A stretch of 64,000 nt of DNA, from contig CAWIJO010000012.1 of assembly GCA_963836355.1 (NCBI GenBank), positions 27,974 through 91,973 of the forward strand, read 5' to 3'. The notes beneath the pieces are model-generated. The model did no database searches, had not been told where the DNA came from, and saw only the letters and a program-made list of their open reading frames with translations. The DNA comes from Palsa-506 sp963836355. Lineage in GTDB: Bacteria; Actinomycetota; Actinomycetes; Streptosporangiales; Streptosporangiaceae. Below, in pieces: positions 9,915 to 19,939 of the stretch (positions within the stretch are counted from its first letter, which is position 1; the number at the start of each line of letters is the position of its first letter). Position numbers and translations under genes: made by a program.

Positions 9915-10729
9915 ATGACCGCGCCCGCCGCGCTGCTCGACGCCGCGCGCTCCGGCGACGCCAGCGCCTTCGAGCAGTTGGTGGTGCCATACCGCGCCGA
10001 GCTGCAGGCCTACTGCTATCGGATGCTCGGCTCGCTGCACGACGCCGAGGACGCGGTGCAGGAGTCGCTCGTGCGCGCGTGGCGCATCGTCGGCAGCCGC
10101 GACGAGCGCGACATCTCGCCCGAGGCGCAGTACCTCGCCCGCGAGAGCGTCGAGCTCGCGTTCGTCGCGGCGTTGCAGAACCTGTCCGCGATTCAGCGGG
10201 CGGCGCTGATCCTGCGCGAGGTGCTCGGCTTCTCCGCGGCCGAGATGGCCGAGCAGCTCGACACGTCCACTGCCTCGGTCAACGGCGCGCTGTAAAGGGC
10301 GCAAGGCGATCGGCTCGACCGCGCCGACCCAGCAGACAGTGCTGCGCGACCTCGGCGACGCGGCCGTCGATGACATCGTCACGCGCTGGACCGACGCCTG
10401 GCACGCTGGCGACGTCGACGCGATCGTCGCGATGCTCGCCGACGACGCGCGCTACTCGATGCCGCCGTTGCCCGAGTGGTACCGCGGCAAGGACGTGATC
10501 CGCGCCTTCCTGCTCCGCGGCCCGCTGCAATCGCGCTGGCCGTTTACTGCCCACCACAGCAAACGGCCAGCTCGCATTCGGCACTTACATGTGGGACTAC
10601 GCCGCTGGGGCGTACGTTCCCGGCGGCCTCGACGTCCTCACGCTGCTGGACGGATGCGTCGCAGAGATTGTCGCCTTCCTCACCGCCGACCTCACCCGGT
10701 TCGGATTGTCGGCGCGCATCCGTCCGTAG
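9915..10729 (+). pseudogene. ECF sigma factor with C-terminal SnoaL-like domain, deleted and frameshifted
   Basis: Region 2 is intact (AFEQLVVPYRAELQAYCYR, DAEDAVQESLVRAWR). The chain then jumps to region 4 (SPEAQYLARESVELAFVAAL, LREVLGFSAAEMAEQLDTS), missing most of the linker found in relatives. The frame ends at 10295 after ASVNGAL. The SnoaL-like domain (DDIVTRWTDAWHAGDVDAIVAMLADDARYS) follows in another frame, with a further shift before LTADLTRFGLSARIRP and the TAG at 10727. Intact relatives are sigma-70 factors that use the C-terminal domain to control activity. Confidence 0.75.
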
Positions 10730-11458
10730 AGAGCAAATCCGCTAAGGGGACGACGGTGATGCGGTCCATCGCAACGCCCGACTCCAAGATCGATCGCCTG
10801 GTTCGTCCCAGGTGCTCGCGATCGCGACCAGATAGCCGGCGTCACAGCCGCGATGCGCCACACACCCAGCCAAATCCGGCGGAAGAAATGGGCGATCGGT
10901 GCTCTGGTTGCGGCGATCTTCGGTAGAGCTGATCTCGCCGAGATAGCGCACGATCAGCCACGGCAGCAATTCCGCGAACATGGCGGCCATCGGGGCCGCC
11001 GCCTGCCATCAAGCCGGACAGCGACTATCACGGAACGCATGCATTCGCGACGCGCGTTCGTCCAGATCGATCGCCGATTACGCGCTGGTGGGTGGTGTCG
11101 CATGCTCGCCGAGCTTGAGGTCACGGAACGATCGTTCGGGGGCGCTGCGCGGGCGGCCATGCCGGCGGCTGGTTGCGGCCCATGCGCTGGCGGCTGTGCA
11201 AGCGCGGGTATCCGGCTCATCTTTATGCGTGGTGTTCTTGCCCGGGGGGCTTGTCAGGCAGGGGTGCGATGCCGCTGGTAAGGACGGGGGTGGCCTGCCG
11301 CAGCGTCTGCTCGCGCCTGGAGGCATCGGGTTAGTTGCCAGTTTTGGCCGTGTGGGGCGCAGCCGCTTTGCCGGCTGCGGCCTAGGGTTCTGGGTGGCGG
11401 GGAGTGCTTCATCGCCGCCGGGCGGTGGCGCCCGCGGGCGGCCGCAGGAGGTGCGTTC
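10730..11458. other. Stretch without a recognisable gene
   Basis: Short open frames on both strands, none with recognisable domains. The end carries the ribosome site AGGAGGT for the next gene. Confidence 0.4.
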
Positions 11459-12436
11459 ATGATCGGTGTTGCCCAGGCCGATATCAGGCGGATGCGTGAC
11501 CAGGTCTTCTTCGAGGGAACGGAGCGCGGCCGCCGTCTGAGCCGTTATTGGCTGTTGCTGGTGCTGTCGGCAGTGATCGCGTCCGCTGGCGTGGTGAGTG
11601 ACTCCACGGCCACCGTGATCGGGGCGATGATCGTCGCCCCGCTCATGACGCCGATCCTGGGGATCGTGCTGGCGGTTGTGCTGGCCGATGCCGGTAACCT
11701 GCGCCGGTGCCTGCTGCTGCTCTTCATTGGCGCGGTGGCCGTGGTGGCGCTGAGCTGGCTGGTGGGCCTGTTCGTGCCTTTCCCGGTGGTAGCGGCCACG
11801 AACAGCCAGGTAGCTGCCCGGGTCACGCCGCGGGTGGTCGACCTGGTAGCCGCGCTGGCCACCGGGGCGGTTGGCTCGGTGGCGCTTGCCCGGTCCGATA
11901 TCTCCGACACGCTGCCGGGGGTGGCCATCGCCATCTCGCTGGTGCCGCCTCTCGCCGTGGTCGGCCTGACCCTTGAGTCCGGTGCCCCCCACCAGGCCCT
12001 GGGGGCTTTCCTGCTGTTCACGACGAACGTGGTTGCCATCTTGGCGAGCGGCATCGTGGTCATGGCCTTCTACCGCGCATACCGGGCTCCCGATCTGGCC
12101 GCCGGCCCAGCGGTGCACCGCGTCGGTGCCATCGCGGTCATTGCCTGCCTCCTGCTCGCGGTCGTTGTCCCGTTGTCGATCAACTCAGACCGGATCAGCA
12201 AGACCACCGTCCGCCAAAGCGACGTGCAGGCGGTCGCCGGGCACTGGGCCAGCGATGCGGGCTGGTCCGTGGTCGGCGTCACCGCCAAAGGCGAGCAGGT
12301 CCTGGTCGAGGCCACCGGGCCAGACCCCGCACCCAGCCTGACCCAGCTCCGCCACGAACTCGACACCGCCGGCCTGACCGGTTTCGACGTCCGGGTCCAC
12401 CTCACCGTGGCCAGGTACGAGCCCCTCCCGAAGTAA
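11459..12436 (+). CDS. DUF389 family membrane protein
   Basis: A 325-aa protein with the family core SDSTATVIGAMIVAPLMTPI near residues 47-66. About seven or eight hydrophobic segments follow, then a soluble C-terminal domain of roughly 85 residues (SKTTVRQSDVQAVAGHW onward). DUF389 proteins are integral membrane proteins of unknown transport or signalling role. The ATG at 11459 follows AGGAGGTGCGTTC, a strong ribosome site. The gene is intact and stands alone. Confidence 0.88.
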   Translation: MIGVAQADIRRMRDQVFFEGTERGRRLSRYWLLLVLSAVIASAGVVSDSTATVIGAMIVAPLMTPILGIVLAVVLADAGNLRRCLLLLFIGAVAVVALSWLVGLFVPFPVVAATNSQVAARVTPRVVDLVAALATGAVGSVALARSDISDTLPGVAIAISLVPPLAVVGLTLESGAPHQALGAFLLFTTNVVAILASGIVVMAFYRAYRAPDLAAGPAVHRVGAIAVIACLLLAVVVPLSINSDRISKTTVRQSDVQAVAGHWASDAGWSVVGVTAKGEQVLVEATGPDPAPSLTQLRHELDTAGLTGFDVRVHLTVARYEPLPK

Positions 12437-12880
12437 ACGGCCCAAGCCTGGGCGCGGCGCCAGGGCATCCCTGTCCGCACGCCACCCACCCGGCAGGGAA
12501 CAGCAGGCTGATCGAAATTCGGCCCTTGCCGTGGGCAGGACGGCTCGCCGGACCGGGCGGCGCGCGATGCGGGGCCGACCGGACTGCCGTCCCCGCCGGA
12601 TGCCGCCACCTGGCCTGCGCCAAAGTGGCCAGCACCGCTCACCAAACGGTGAGCGGTGCTGCCCCGGACCCGGGCCATAGCCAACTCGCTGTGTCAGCCC
12701 GGCCCGCCACCTACTTGCCGACCGGGCGGCTACCGCCCGCCATAACCACCAGTTCTGCCCGCCCTCACCGGTAATCGTCAAAAGTCGCCAACCCCGTACC
12801 TAACGAGCGGCAATCCGGGATAGCTACCGGGCAGGCTCCAGCGTCAGTCTGTAACACAGACGCGAAATGCTAAGGGCACG
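12437..12880. other. Intergenic stretch with a terminator-like hairpin
   Basis: No gene recognised between the DUF389 stop and the IS4-family element, apart from the hairpin listed separately. Confidence 0.45.
12630..12661 (+). terminator. Perfect 14-bp stem-loop downstream of the DUF389 gene
   Basis: CAGCACCGCTCACC and its exact reverse complement are separated by the loop AAAC. The position about 190 bases after the DUF389 stop suggests transcription termination. No T-run follows, which is common in GC-rich actinobacteria. Confidence 0.55.
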
Positions 12881-12966
12881 CGACGTCAGCGCAACACCAC
12901 GTACTTAAGGCGTGCCGGTTTCGATGAGCTTGTGACCTGGGATTTTGTGCTGGTTTGGAGGCGGGG

Positions 12967-13019
12967 AGGGGCTCCTGGTAGGCGTTGGGTGACTAGTCCG
13001 CGCCGTCTCAGGAGCCCCT
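12967..13019 (+). promoter_or_regulatory. Hairpin masking the transposase ribosome site (IS4 copy 1)
   Basis: AGGGGCTCCTG (12967-12977) pairs perfectly with CAGGAGCCCCT (13009-13019), directly before the GTG start at 13021. The right arm contains the AGGAG ribosome site, six bases from the start. A related hairpin with compensatory changes precedes the second IS4-family transposase at 34574. Such structures in IS10 and IS50 block translation from read-through transcripts. The same role here is inference. Confidence 0.7.
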
Positions 13020-13020
13020 T

Positions 13021-14721
13021 GTGTGTTCTTATCTGCCTGCCGTCGTTGATGCAAGCCGGATGGCGGAGTTCCCGGTTACCGGGGCTCCGGCGGGGACGGT
13101 CGCGGTGCGGGCTTCTGGCCTGCGGTTTCTCGGCGAGACGGTGACGGTGGCGGGCAACGCGCCGTCAGCGGGTGAGCTGGCGGTGTTCTGCTGTCCGGTG
13201 GTGACGGCCCCGGCCGCGGTGCGCAGGGACGGGACGGTGCTGGCGGACGCGTGGCTCCCGGACCTGGTGCGGCTGGGTGAACTGGAGCGGCATCTCGGCG
13301 ACGGGGTGATCGAGGCGGCCGTGGACGCGGCGGCCGCGGAGGGGCGGCTGAAGCCGCGGCAGCGGCGCCGCCTGATGTCGTATCCGCTGGTCATCCGGCT
13401 GATGCTCGCGATGACGCTGATGCCGGACGCGTCGTATGGCGAGGCCCTGCGCAGGGTCGCGGGGCTGCTCGCGGACATCCCGTTCACCCGGGAATGGCAC
13501 GTCCCGACGGGCAAGGTGATCACGGACTGGCGGCTGCCGGTTCCCCCGGACGTGATGGAAAACCTGTTCTGGCAGGCAGCCGGGCCGCTGATCAGCGATG
13601 ACGAGCCGTCGGCGGTGCTGCTGGCCGGGATGATGGTGCTGGCCGCCGACGGGATGCTGGTGAGCCTGGCGGACACGCCGGCGAACCGGGCGTTCTTCGG
13701 CTGCACGGGCACCGCGGCCGAAGACGGCGAGGGCGCCGCCCCGTTCCCGCAGCTGAAGGTCGTCGCGCTGGCCGGCCGGGCCGGGCGCGCCATGCTCGGC
13801 GCGATCCTGGGACAGGCCAGGGCCGGGGAGCAGACCCTGCTGAAACGGCTGGTCCGCCGCCGCCCGGACCTGTTCGCCGGCCGCGTCACCTGCTTCGATC
13901 GCAACTTTCCCGGCCATGACCTGATCACCGCGATCCTGGATGCGGGCGGGCACGTCATCGCCCGCGTGAAGGAAGGCATCAGCCTGGACTTCGCCGACAG
14001 CGAGAACCGCGGCTGGCTGCCCGACGGATCCCGCATGACCTGGCTGAACGCTCCCTCCGGGAGGAAAGATGACCGGCTTCCGGTCCGGGTGACCGAGCAC
14101 AACGCGGTCATGCCCTCCGCTGACGGGAAAGAAGAAATCTCCGGGACCTGCACCGTCATCACCACCCTCCTGGACCACCAGGCCGCGCCCGCGGACCAGG
14201 TCCGGGAAACGTATCTCACCCGGTGGAGCGCGTCGGAGACCACGTTCGGCGAGGACAAGACCACGATCACCGGCGCTGGCAACCGCACGTCCGGCCCGGT
14301 CCTGCGGTCCGGGTGCCCGCGGCTGGTCATCCAGGAGGCCTGGGCCTGGCTCACCGCCGCCCAGCTGACCCGCGCCAGCGCCGCCGCCGCGCTCCGCGGC
14401 GAGGCCGCGCAGGCCCGCGCCCTGCGCAGGAAAGACACCGCCATGGTCACCGCCGACGAGGAATCCTTCACCGCCGTCCGCCATCACATGATCCGCTCGA
14501 TGACAACATCCCAGGTCACGGCCACCTCGTCACTGGACGCGCTCGCCGCAGCGGCCGATGCCGCCGCCCGCGCTGCCCTGCACATCCTCAACCTCCCCCG
14601 GCGGCAGCGGCACTCCAGGCGCGCGCAGAAGGCACGCCCGAAATTCCCGCACGCTACCGCCACCAAGACCACCGTCACCGGGAAACCCCAGGTCACCGAA
14701 TTCGCACCCGGCTTCTACTAG
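13021..14721 (+). CDS. IS4-family transposase
   Basis: A 566-aa DDE transposase. The first Asp lies in LAADGMLVSLADTPANR and the second in CFDRNFPGHDL. The catalytic Glu sits in YLTRWSASETTFGEDK, which is the Y-R-E-K signature of IS4 transposases. The GTG start at 13021 is supported by AGGAG six bases upstream, inside a hairpin. The frame is intact over the whole length, unlike the related gene at 34574. After the stop, CCCCGC-CTC-GCGGGG (14761-14775) may act as a terminator. Confidence 0.93.
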   Translation: MCSYLPAVVDASRMAEFPVTGAPAGTVAVRASGLRFLGETVTVAGNAPSAGELAVFCCPVVTAPAAVRRDGTVLADAWLPDLVRLGELERHLGDGVIEAAVDAAAAEGRLKPRQRRRLMSYPLVIRLMLAMTLMPDASYGEALRRVAGLLADIPFTREWHVPTGKVITDWRLPVPPDVMENLFWQAAGPLISDDEPSAVLLAGMMVLAADGMLVSLADTPANRAFFGCTGTAAEDGEGAAPFPQLKVVALAGRAGRAMLGAILGQARAGEQTLLKRLVRRRPDLFAGRVTCFDRNFPGHDLITAILDAGGHVIARVKEGISLDFADSENRGWLPDGSRMTWLNAPSGRKDDRLPVRVTEHNAVMPSADGKEEISGTCTVITTLLDHQAAPADQVRETYLTRWSASETTFGEDKTTITGAGNRTSGPVLRSGCPRLVIQEAWAWLTAAQLTRASAAAALRGEAAQARALRRKDTAMVTADEESFTAVRHHMIRSMTTSQVTATSSLDALAAAADAAARAALHILNLPRRQRHSRRAQKARPKFPHATATKTTVTGKPQVTEFAPGFY

Positions 14722-15031
14722 CCCCGGCCAGGACCGGGAAGCCGCCAGGAAGGAGAAATGCCCCGCCTCGCGGGGCCGCGGACCGTGGAACCGCGCGCCA
14801 TTCCCGCCGCGACACGCGGGTCCCGGGCATGTCCTCACACCATCCGGAAACAGGCTTCCGTGCATACACGGAACACAAGCACCTCAACACCCAGAAAACC
14901 TGAAACACCTAAAGTACGTGGTGTTGCGACGTCAGCGGGCGGCGGGCCCCAACTTTCATCCATCCGCGGTTCAATGGGGTCTGTAACGGTTAGCTTGGTA
15001 TGACTCGTCACCGGGCTGGCCAGATGGTGAC

Positions 15032-16261
15032 CTAAAGCTCGGTGAGGCGCCGTTGCAGCAGCCGCTGCTCAGGCTGGCCAATGGGCGCGAGATGGAGCGC
15101 TGCGAAGTAGGCACGCCGCGCCTCGTCGGTGCGGCCCAGGCGGCGCAGGAAGTCCGCACGAGCCGCTGCAAGCAGGTAATAGCCGACCAAGGCCTTTGCA
15201 TCAAGAGTGTCCAGTGCCGCCAGCCCGGCCTTGTAGCCGTCACGGAAGCCGACGGCAATGGCCCGATTCAAGGCGATCACGGGCGACGGCTGGGCGGCAA
15301 GCAGGGCATCGTAGAGGGTGACGATAGTGCCCCAGGCAGTCGCCTCCGCGGCTGCCGCCGCTGCATGGCACGCAGCGATCTGCGCCTGCAATCGATAGGG
15401 CCCAGGTGGACGACCCGAGCTCGCCGCCCGGCGCAACTGCCAGTGCCCCTCCTCGATGAGCGCAGCATCCCAGCACCTGCGGTCTTGCTCCTCCATCGGC
15501 ACGAGGTCGCCATGGGCGTCGAAGCGGGTCGAGCGCCGGGACATCTGAAAGGTGACCAGCGCCAGCAGTCCGCGAGCCTCATCCTCGCCGGGCATCAGAT
15601 CGACCAGCAGCCTGGCGAGTCGCAGCGCCTCGGCGGCCAGGTGGTCCTCGTGCTGGCCGTAGCCCTCATTGAAGATGAGATAGAGCACGGCGAGCACGCC
15701 GCTGGTGCGCTCAGCGAGCATTTCATCCGGAGGCACCCGGTAGGGAATTGCCGCATTGGAGATCTTTCGCTTGGTGCGCAACAGCCGCTGGGACATGGCC
15801 GGCTCCGACACCAGGAACGCCCGGGCGATCTCCGCAGTGCTCAGGCCGGCCACGGCCTTCAGCGTCAGAGCTACTCGACCGTCGATGGAAAGCGCCGGGT
15901 GGCAGCAGGTAAAGATCAACCGCAGCCGGTCATCGGAATACGGGCCCGTCTGCCCAGCACCGCCCGGGCCCATCTCATCCATGATCGCGCGCTGCTGAAG
16001 CTTCGCCCGCTCCGTCTGGCGGCGACGCAGGACGTCGAGTGCGCGGTTCCTCGCCGCAGTGGTTAGCCACGACGCCGACGATCGTGGCAGCCCCTCGTGT
16101 GGCCAATGCACCAGGGCTCTCTCGACTGCGTCCTGGACGCAGTCCTCCGCCAGGTCCCAGTCGCCGGTGAGCCGAATGAGGCTTGCGATCATGCCGGTCC
16201 GTTCCGCTGCCACGACCGAGGTGATCGCCTCGGTCGTGGCGCGGTGCGCATCGGTGGTCAA
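15032..16261 (-). CDS. ECF42-type RNA polymerase sigma factor
   Basis: A 409-aa protein. Region 2 (DWDLAEDCVQDAVERALVHW) and region 4 (LKAVAGLSTAEIARAFLVSEPAMSQRL) are followed by a long C-terminal extension (GVLAVLYLIFNEGYG, then a TPR-like part ending APIGQPEQRLLQRRL). This is the ECF42 layout. Such factors direct transcription with help from the C-terminal domain and are usually paired with a YCII/DGPF gene. That gene lies immediately upstream, with its TGA overlapping this gene's TTG start (TTGA). Confidence 0.88.
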   Translation of the reverse strand: MTTDAHRATTEAITSVVAAERTGMIASLIRLTGDWDLAEDCVQDAVERALVHWPHEGLPRSSASWLTTAARNRALDVLRRRQTERAKLQQRAIMDEMGPGGAGQTGPYSDDRLRLIFTCCHPALSIDGRVALTLKAVAGLSTAEIARAFLVSEPAMSQRLLRTKRKISNAAIPYRVPPDEMLAERTSGVLAVLYLIFNEGYGQHEDHLAAEALRLARLLVDLMPGEDEARGLLALVTFQMSRRSTRFDAHGDLVPMEEQDRRCWDAALIEEGHWQLRRAASSGRPPGPYRLQAQIAACHAAAAAAEATAWGTIVTLYDALLAAQPSPVIALNRAIAVGFRDGYKAGLAALDTLDAKALVGYYLLAAARADFLRRLGRTDEARRAYFAALHLAPIGQPEQRLLQRRLTEL

Positions 16262-16602
16262 TCCTCATCCGTCCAGAACGGGCGGAGTTCGAGCTTGCCG
16301 CCGTTGGCTTGCGGGTGTCGCGCGGCGATCGCGATGGCCTCGTCGAGGTTCTCGCACTCCAGGATGTCGAAGCCGACGATCCACTCCTTCGACTCGGTGA
16401 AGGGACCATCGGTGACGAGTACCTGCCCGCGGCTGACCCTGACCGTGGTGGCGTCGCTGACCGGGCGCAGCGCGTCACCGGTGATGCGCTTCCCCCGGCC
16501 GTCGACGTCTGCCAGCCACTGCTCAATAGTCAGGTCGTCCTCTGACGGCTCGGCCTCGGCAGCTGCGTCCGGGTCGACGACGACGAACATCATGTACTTC
16601 AT
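16258..16602 (-). CDS. YCII-related (DGPF-type) protein, partner of ECF42 sigma factor
   Basis: It begins MKYMMFVVVDPDA and contains the diagnostic VTDGPFTESKEWIVGFDILEC segment. The ATG at 16602 was chosen because relatives start with MKYM; a longer frame extends upstream to 16641. The stop overlaps the sigma factor start, so the pair is translationally coupled. The conserved pairing suggests a joint stress or metabolite response, but the ligand is unknown. Confidence 0.88.
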   Translation of the reverse strand: MKYMMFVVVDPDAAAEAEPSEDDLTIEQWLADVDGRGKRITGDALRPVSDATTVRVSRGQVLVTDGPFTESKEWIVGFDILECENLDEAIAIAARHPQANGGKLELRPFWTDED

Positions 16603-17028
16603 GGTTTGATACTCCTGGCTAGGTAATGATGACAAAGACACGACGATCGGTGAACCACCAGATCCGACAGATCGATGTGTCGCGTCTCTGAAGACCTACG
16701 GGATCGCCCCCTCAGCGTGGACGATCAGCGGCACCGCTGCACACCTAAGCGGCCTCTTGAACGTGCTCATCTCGGCGAATCCGGGCGTCTCCGAGGCACG
16801 CGCGGAAGATCGTGGCGAACCAGATCGACCTGGTCTGCGCGCTTCAGCTGATAAGCGCCGAGGGGCCACTGGCTCCGCATAATGGCAGGAGTGCGCGCAT
16901 CGCCCAGGCCGAAGGCCGATCACGCAGCGCGAGTCCGCTGAGCCACGCCAGGATCTCCGACCGTCTCTCGCTGACAGGGGCACCGCCGAGCTTCTCGTGC
17001 CGGTTCGCCCTCGTCGGGCTGCCGGCGG
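16603..17028. other. Stretch without a recognisable gene
   Basis: No conserved coding signal on either strand. It lies between the YCII start and the 3' end of the epimerase remnant. Confidence 0.4.
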
Positions 17029-17700
17029 TCAGCGAGAGCGGTACCACGCGAGTGTCTGCTTCACGGCGTCGCGGTGCGGTGTCGGGTCGAGGCGGCCGAA
17101 GGCGGCTTCGAACTTGCCCGAGTCGATAACGAAGGGCGCCTGGAACTGGTAGGTCGTCTCGCGCGTCTCCCTGAGCAGCGGCGAGAAGATGCCCGCGACC
17201 GCGAGCAGCACCGGCCCGGCAACGCGCGCCCGGACCGGCACGGGCTTGCCGGCAGCCTCGGCGACCGTGTCGAAGAACTGCTGGGCAGTGAGCGGCTCGG
17301 CAGTTGGCAGGTGCCAAATCTGCCCATCGGCTGCCGGGCGATCGGCTAGGACCAGCAGCCCGCGGGCGATGTCAGGCAGGAAATGGAAGGTGTGCGGCTG
17401 ATCGAGCCGCCCCGTCCACAGCGGCTTCTTTCCAGCCAGGATGCGCCCGAACAGCGTCTCGCCCGCGGTCGAGCCCGTGCCACGCGGCCCGTAATAATCG
17501 GAGGCTCTCCCGATCACGATTCGCGCCCGGCCGTCTCGGTATGCGCCGAGCAGCTGGCTGCCATCTCGATACGGATCCACCCCTTGCGGCCGCGGGCGTT
17601 GGGCGGCAGGTCCTCGCGCAGCCCGGCGGCGACCTCCAGGCCAGTCACGCTGCGCCGAGTCGGCGGCGAGCATCTGGCCACGTCGGTCGACAGCTGCACG
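17029..17700 (-). pseudogene. NAD-dependent epimerase/dehydratase remnant, N-terminus lost
   Basis: The C-terminal two-thirds of an extended short-chain dehydrogenase is readable: GRARIVIGRASDYYGPRG, PHTFHFLPDIARGLLVLAD and IWHLPTAEPLTAQQFFDTV. A short upstream piece (LREDLPPNARGRKGWIR) lies in another frame. The Rossmann NAD-binding N-terminus with its Gly motif and the catalytic Tyr-x-x-x-Lys segment are not found. The gene is therefore truncated and frameshifted. Confidence 0.75.
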
Positions 17701-17917
17701 CCGAGTGACCGAGTGATGGAAAAGAGCAGGGAGAACGCGCGCAGTGCCGATCTGCGCGGCCGTGAGGTTATCGGCGCTCATCAGCTGGGGCGCGCAGATC
17801 ATGTTGATCTGCGTGGCGCCCGATATGCTGACGGATCGAACGTCGGCGTGCCGGTGAGTGAGTTGCCTGCACGCGTGCTTATCCGCCCGGGGATTAGTCA
17901 GCGCTCGCCCGCCAGCC

Positions 17918-18073
17918 TTAGCGGAGGCTGTCGCCGGAGAAGCCCCGGACCGGGTGTACCTCGTAGCTCAGCACGCCCGCCCGGACCGCGGGATCGCCGT
18001 CCATGAGCCGCGCGGCCAGAGCCGACCTGTGCAGGCCACCGCGGCTATCCGCCTGGCTGAGGTCCTCGATCAT
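17918..18073 (-). CDS. Short reading frame resembling a YciI C-terminus
   Basis: A 51-aa frame starts at ATG 18073 (MIEDLSQADS) and ends AGVLSYEVHPVRGFSGDSLR. The DPAVRAGVLSYEVHP stretch resembles the end of YciI-like proteins, but the first half is not recognisable. It is more likely a fragment than a complete gene. Confidence 0.3.
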   Translation of the reverse strand: MIEDLSQADSRGGLHRSALAARLMDGDPAVRAGVLSYEVHPVRGFSGDSLR

Positions 18074-18201
18074 GACAGACCCTGGTGGCGCCTTGCACGT
18101 AGCCGGGCGTGGAACGAGGACGGCGGAGTCGCCGAAATGGCGACGCCGGATCGTCCCGTCGGCGGACGCCGTCTGGCGTGCGCGTCCGTACCGTGGGTCG
18201 C

Positions 18202-19106
18202 ATGGATGTGATCAGCTGCAAGCGCCTGACCAAGCGGTTCGGGGCGACCGTCGCGGTGAGTGAACTCGATCTCGACGTCTCAGCTGGTCAGGTCTATGGT
18301 TTTCTCGGCCCGAACGGGGCTGGCAAGACCACCACGATCCGCATGCTGCTCGGTCTGATCGCCCCGACCGAGGGGCAGATCCGGCTGCTCGGGCGGCCGC
18401 TGCCGGATCCGCGGGCGGTTGCGCAGACTGGCTCGATGATCGAGAAGCCGGCGTTCTACCCGTGGCTGACCAGCAGAACCTGCAGGTGCTGGCCGCGGAA
18501 GGGGGCGGCTGCGCCGCCTCTGAGTTCGGCCGGGTGCTTGAGGTCACCGGGTTGCGCGATGTCGCGGGCAGGAGGGTCAGGGCTTACTCGCAAGGCATGC
18601 GCCAGCGCCTAGGGCTGGCCGCCGCGATGCTCGGCCGCCCGGCTCTGCTGATCATCGATGAGCCGACCAACGGCCTTGATCCGGCGGGCATCAGGGAGAT
18701 ACGTGGCCTGCTGCGCGGTCTGGCGGCGGACGGGACGACGGTGTTCATGTCCAGTCACCTGCTGGCCGAGGTGGAGCAGGTCTGCGATCGGGTGGCGGTG
18801 ATCGTCCGGGGCCGGGTCGTTGAGGAGGGTGCGCCCGCAGGGGTCGGCGCGATACGGCGGCGGATCCGGGTGCAGGTCGATGCGGCCGACATCGAGGCCG
18901 CTGGGCGGCTGCTGGCGAGTTGGCAGTCGCGGCACCTGGACGGCACGTTCCTGGTTGAGCACGACAGCGGCCGGGACGTGAACACGGCACTGGCCGCGGG
19001 CGGGGTCATTGCCGACTCAGTGACCGCCGAACTCCCGGGGCTGGAGGACAGATTCCTGGAGATCGTCAAGGAGGAGCATGCACATGTTGTGGCTGCTGGC
19101 GGCTGA
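18202..19106 (+). pseudogene. ABC transporter ATP-binding protein, one frameshift
   Basis: Walker A is GPNGAGKTT. After a frame change near 18470 (FYPWLTS, then QQNLQVLAAEG) come the signature YSQGMRQRLGLAAAML, Walker B LLIIDEPTNGLDP and the switch His in SSHLLAEVE. All motifs of a DrrA/BcrA-type exporter ATPase survive apart from the shift. The ATG at 18202 starts MDVISCKRLTKRFG. The downstream permease start overlaps its 3' end. Confidence 0.85.
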
Positions 19107-19380
19107 GTTCCGCAAGCTCGTCAGGCCGCTGGTGTGGGGCACCGCGCTGGCAATCGCGACGTTTTGCGTGCTCATCACCTGGGCAGCAGCGCACAATGCC
19201 CGCGCCGGTCCCCTCTCTGTCGCGCATGACCCGGCTGTGCTCAAGTCATCCGGTTGCACGTCGAACGCACTTGGCCCATGCCTCGGCGCGCCCGAATCGG
19301 CGAACTGGTGGCACGCGCTCGCCCGGAGTACGAATCGGGATGTGTTACGGCGCATAGGCATGCGACGGCATGCGACCTAG
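19078..19380 (+). pseudogene. ABC transporter permease, truncated to its N-terminus
   Basis: It begins MHMLWLLAAEFRKLVRPLVWG and has one membrane segment (ALAIATFCVLITWAAAH), then degenerates and stops at 19380. Permeases of this exporter type usually have six membrane segments and 250 or more residues, so most of the gene is missing. The overlap with the ATPase gene shows they formed an exporter operon. Confidence 0.65.
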
Positions 19381-19939
19381 CCGACTCGCTCACATCGGCA
19401 TCGACCGGTCGTCTGCGCTGCGGCGCGATCGTGACCGTGCTAAATCCGACGCGATTGGCTGCTCTGCTGGCCAGCGCTCTGGATCCACTGCCCTCGCCGG
19501 ACTACGGCGACATGCGCAACTCCCATCGACCTGTCGGCCACTTCGCGGCCGCGCCCGGCGCGGGACGTCCAAGCGCTTGGCGCTACGTCGCTGAAAGGCC
19601 GCCACCAGAGCACGGCGCCGAGCCCAGCACGGGCGCTCGGCGCGCACGCCTAGCCTCGGGCTGAGGGACGCATCAGCGATGCCGGCCGTTATCGGCGAAG
19701 ATTTTCCCCCCGAATTGCCCCCGCTGCCGTCACCGACCTGCCCCGATGCGGGCAGAGAGCCACCTTGAGCCGGGACTCCGGCGCGTTTCCGCAGGTAGCA
19801 AACCATCGACCTTCTCCCGGCTTAAGGAAGAGGTCATGATGTTAGTTTCGAAAAAATACTGCTGACCTGCGAAGCCCCCTTGTCGTGCCTGGTCTCGCAG
19901 CCTGAGCAGGCAGAACTCGAGCACAGGGCAGCGTTCACA
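19381..19939. other. Stretch without a recognisable gene
   Basis: Both strands contain open frames without family resemblance. It separates the truncated permease from an integrase remnant. Confidence 0.4.

Larger units (their letters stand above)
12892..14926 (+). mobile_element. IS4-family insertion sequence, complete, with 11-bp target duplication
   Basis: The ends are inverted repeats beginning CAACACCACGTACTT, with further matches inward. The same 11 bases, CGACGTCAGCG, flank the element at 12881-12891 and 14927-14937. This fixes the element at 2035 bp and agrees with the 10-12 bp duplications known for IS4-family elements. It carries one intact transposase gene and an RBS-masking hairpin. 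Confidence 0.93.

Noticed and set aside
13029..14471. A 480-codon open frame antisense to the IS4 transposase
   Set aside because: It is Ser/Arg-rich without any domain and mirrors the GC-rich third positions of the intact transposase on the other strand.
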